Part shown: positions 4,749-5,268 of the stretch, piece after piece
Numbering within the stretch: the first letter of the stretch is position 1
How the letters are laid out: every line of letters starts with the position of its first letter
DNA from: Acidobacteriota bacterium
GTDB taxonomy: Bacteria > Acidobacteriota > Thermoanaerobaculia > Multivoradales > JAHEKO01
NCBI GenBank assembly: GCA_024638355.1
Contig: JAHEKO010000109.1
Span: 4,261 to 9,528 of the forward strand
Direction: 5' to 3'
Length of the DNA: 5,268 nucleotides
Position numbers and translations under genes: made by a program
The notes under the pieces: model-generated
Seen by the model: the letters and a program-made list of their open reading frames with translations, nothing else
Told to the model about the DNA's origin: nothing
Databases searched by the model: none

Positions 4749-5268
4749 CCGGTACGACGCGGACCCTCCTGCACATCTCCGACGTCCACTTCGGCCCGCC
4801 GCATCTGGAGGGGCCGGAAGCGGGCGTGCTGGAGTTGATCGCGCGCCGCGCGCCCGACCTGGTCGTCCTTTCCGGCGATCTCACCCAGCGCGCCAAGCCG
4901 GCTCAGTTCCGGGCCGCGCGCCGGTTCGTCGATCGCATTCAGACGCCGGTGGTGGCGGTGCCGGGGAACCACGACGTTCCCCTCTACCGCTTCTGGGAGC
5001 GCTTCCTTTCCCCGCTCGGCGCCTATCGGGCGTATTTCGAGAGCGAGCTGGAGCCGGTCTATCGCGACGAGGCGCTGCTCGTCGTCGGCATCAACACCGC
5101 CCACGCCTGGACCTTCACCGGCGGACGCTTCCGCGGCCGCCGGCTCGACGAGGTCGCCGCGCTGCTCGCCGCCGCGCCGGCCGAGCTCTTCAAGGTCGTC
5201 GTGGCGCACCACCATCTGGTGCCGCCGCGACGCTTCGACCTGCAGACGGTAGCGCGCAATGCCCGGCG
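4745..5268 (+). CDS. Calcineurin-like metallophosphoesterase, N-terminal part
   Basis: At least 174 residues are present before the gene leaves the window. The dinuclear metal motifs of the metallophosphoesterase fold appear in order: SDVH (12-15), SGDLTQRA (43-50, metal-bridging Asp45), PGNHD (73-77) and VAHHHLVPP (153-161); the last GxH motif is expected beyond the edge. The combination GDLTQRA, FRAARRF and GNHDVPLY resembles the CpdA/Icc-like class III phosphodiesterases, which hydrolyse phosphodiesters such as cyclic nucleotides. The substrate here is unknown. No ATG, GTG or TTG lies in frame ahead of TLLHISDVHFG, so the best start is CTG at 4745-4747. It overlaps the preceding TGA (CTGA) with AGAAGG 4 nt upstream. 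A frameshift or sequencing error hiding an ATG is the alternative. The overlap argues for coupled translation with the two membrane proteins. No signal peptide is seen, so it is probably cytoplasmic, perhaps close to the membrane. Confidence 0.88.
   Translation, partial: MTGTTRTLLHISDVHFGPPHLEGPEAGVLELIARRAPDLVVLSGDLTQRAKPAQFRAARRFVDRIQTPVVAVPGNHDVPLYRFWERFLSPLGAYRAYFESELEPVYRDEALLVVGINTAHAWTFTGGRFRGRRLDEVAALLAAAPAELFKVVVAHHHLVPPRRFDLQTVARNAR

Noticed and set aside
4721..5215. Minus-strand open frame (164 aa) opposite the metallophosphoesterase
   Set aside because: The plus frame contains SDVH, GDLTQRA, GNHD and the HHH motif in order, whereas the minus frame has none.

Overview
This is a GC-rich chromosomal window from a bacterium, roughly two-thirds G+C by eye. 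It has very tight gene packing, and long spurious open frames run opposite the real genes. The gene families (Pcm, RmuC, beta-CASP RNase, class IV aminotransferase, DUF883, metallophosphoesterase) are core bacterial types. No transposase, integrase, CRISPR array or phage gene is visible. A high-GC Gram-negative-type lineage, for example Acidobacteriota or Proteobacteria, would fit, but this is inference from content and DUF883 membrane proteins, not a firm placement.

Layout. The left edge (1-143, +) is the C-terminal end of a protein-L-isoaspartate O-methyltransferase. It converges on a minus-strand cluster, and a perfect 10-bp hairpin sits in the 60-bp gap between them. The minus-strand cluster, in transcription order from about 4026 down to 204, is a beta-CASP metallo-beta-lactamase-fold RNase (2632-4026), a class IV aminotransferase-like protein (1665-2627), a tRNA-Ala(CGC) gene (1576-1651) and rmuC (204-1568). 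The spacers are only 4, 13 and 7 nt, so the tRNA appears to sit inside a protein-coding transcription unit. A 120-bp divergent intergenic region (4027-4146) separates this cluster from a plus-strand operon. That operon holds a DUF883/ElaB-YqjD-type tail-anchored membrane protein (4147-4521), a small membrane protein with a similar C-terminal segment (4518-4748), and a calcineurin-like metallophosphoesterase that runs off the right edge (from 4745). The last two genes appear to start at TTG and CTG codons that overlap the preceding TGA stop by four bases.

How the genes relate. The minus cluster mixes RNA processing (beta-CASP RNase, tRNA) with nucleic-acid maintenance (RmuC), and co-transcription is the main apparent link. 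The plus operon looks like a small membrane-stress or membrane-anchoring module with an enzyme attached. No clearly new defence or mobile system is visible. The items most worth a second look are the tRNA embedded between coding genes, the aminotransferase that by hand alignment lacks both the catalytic lysine and the cofactor-binding glutamate, and the successive non-ATG overlapping starts.
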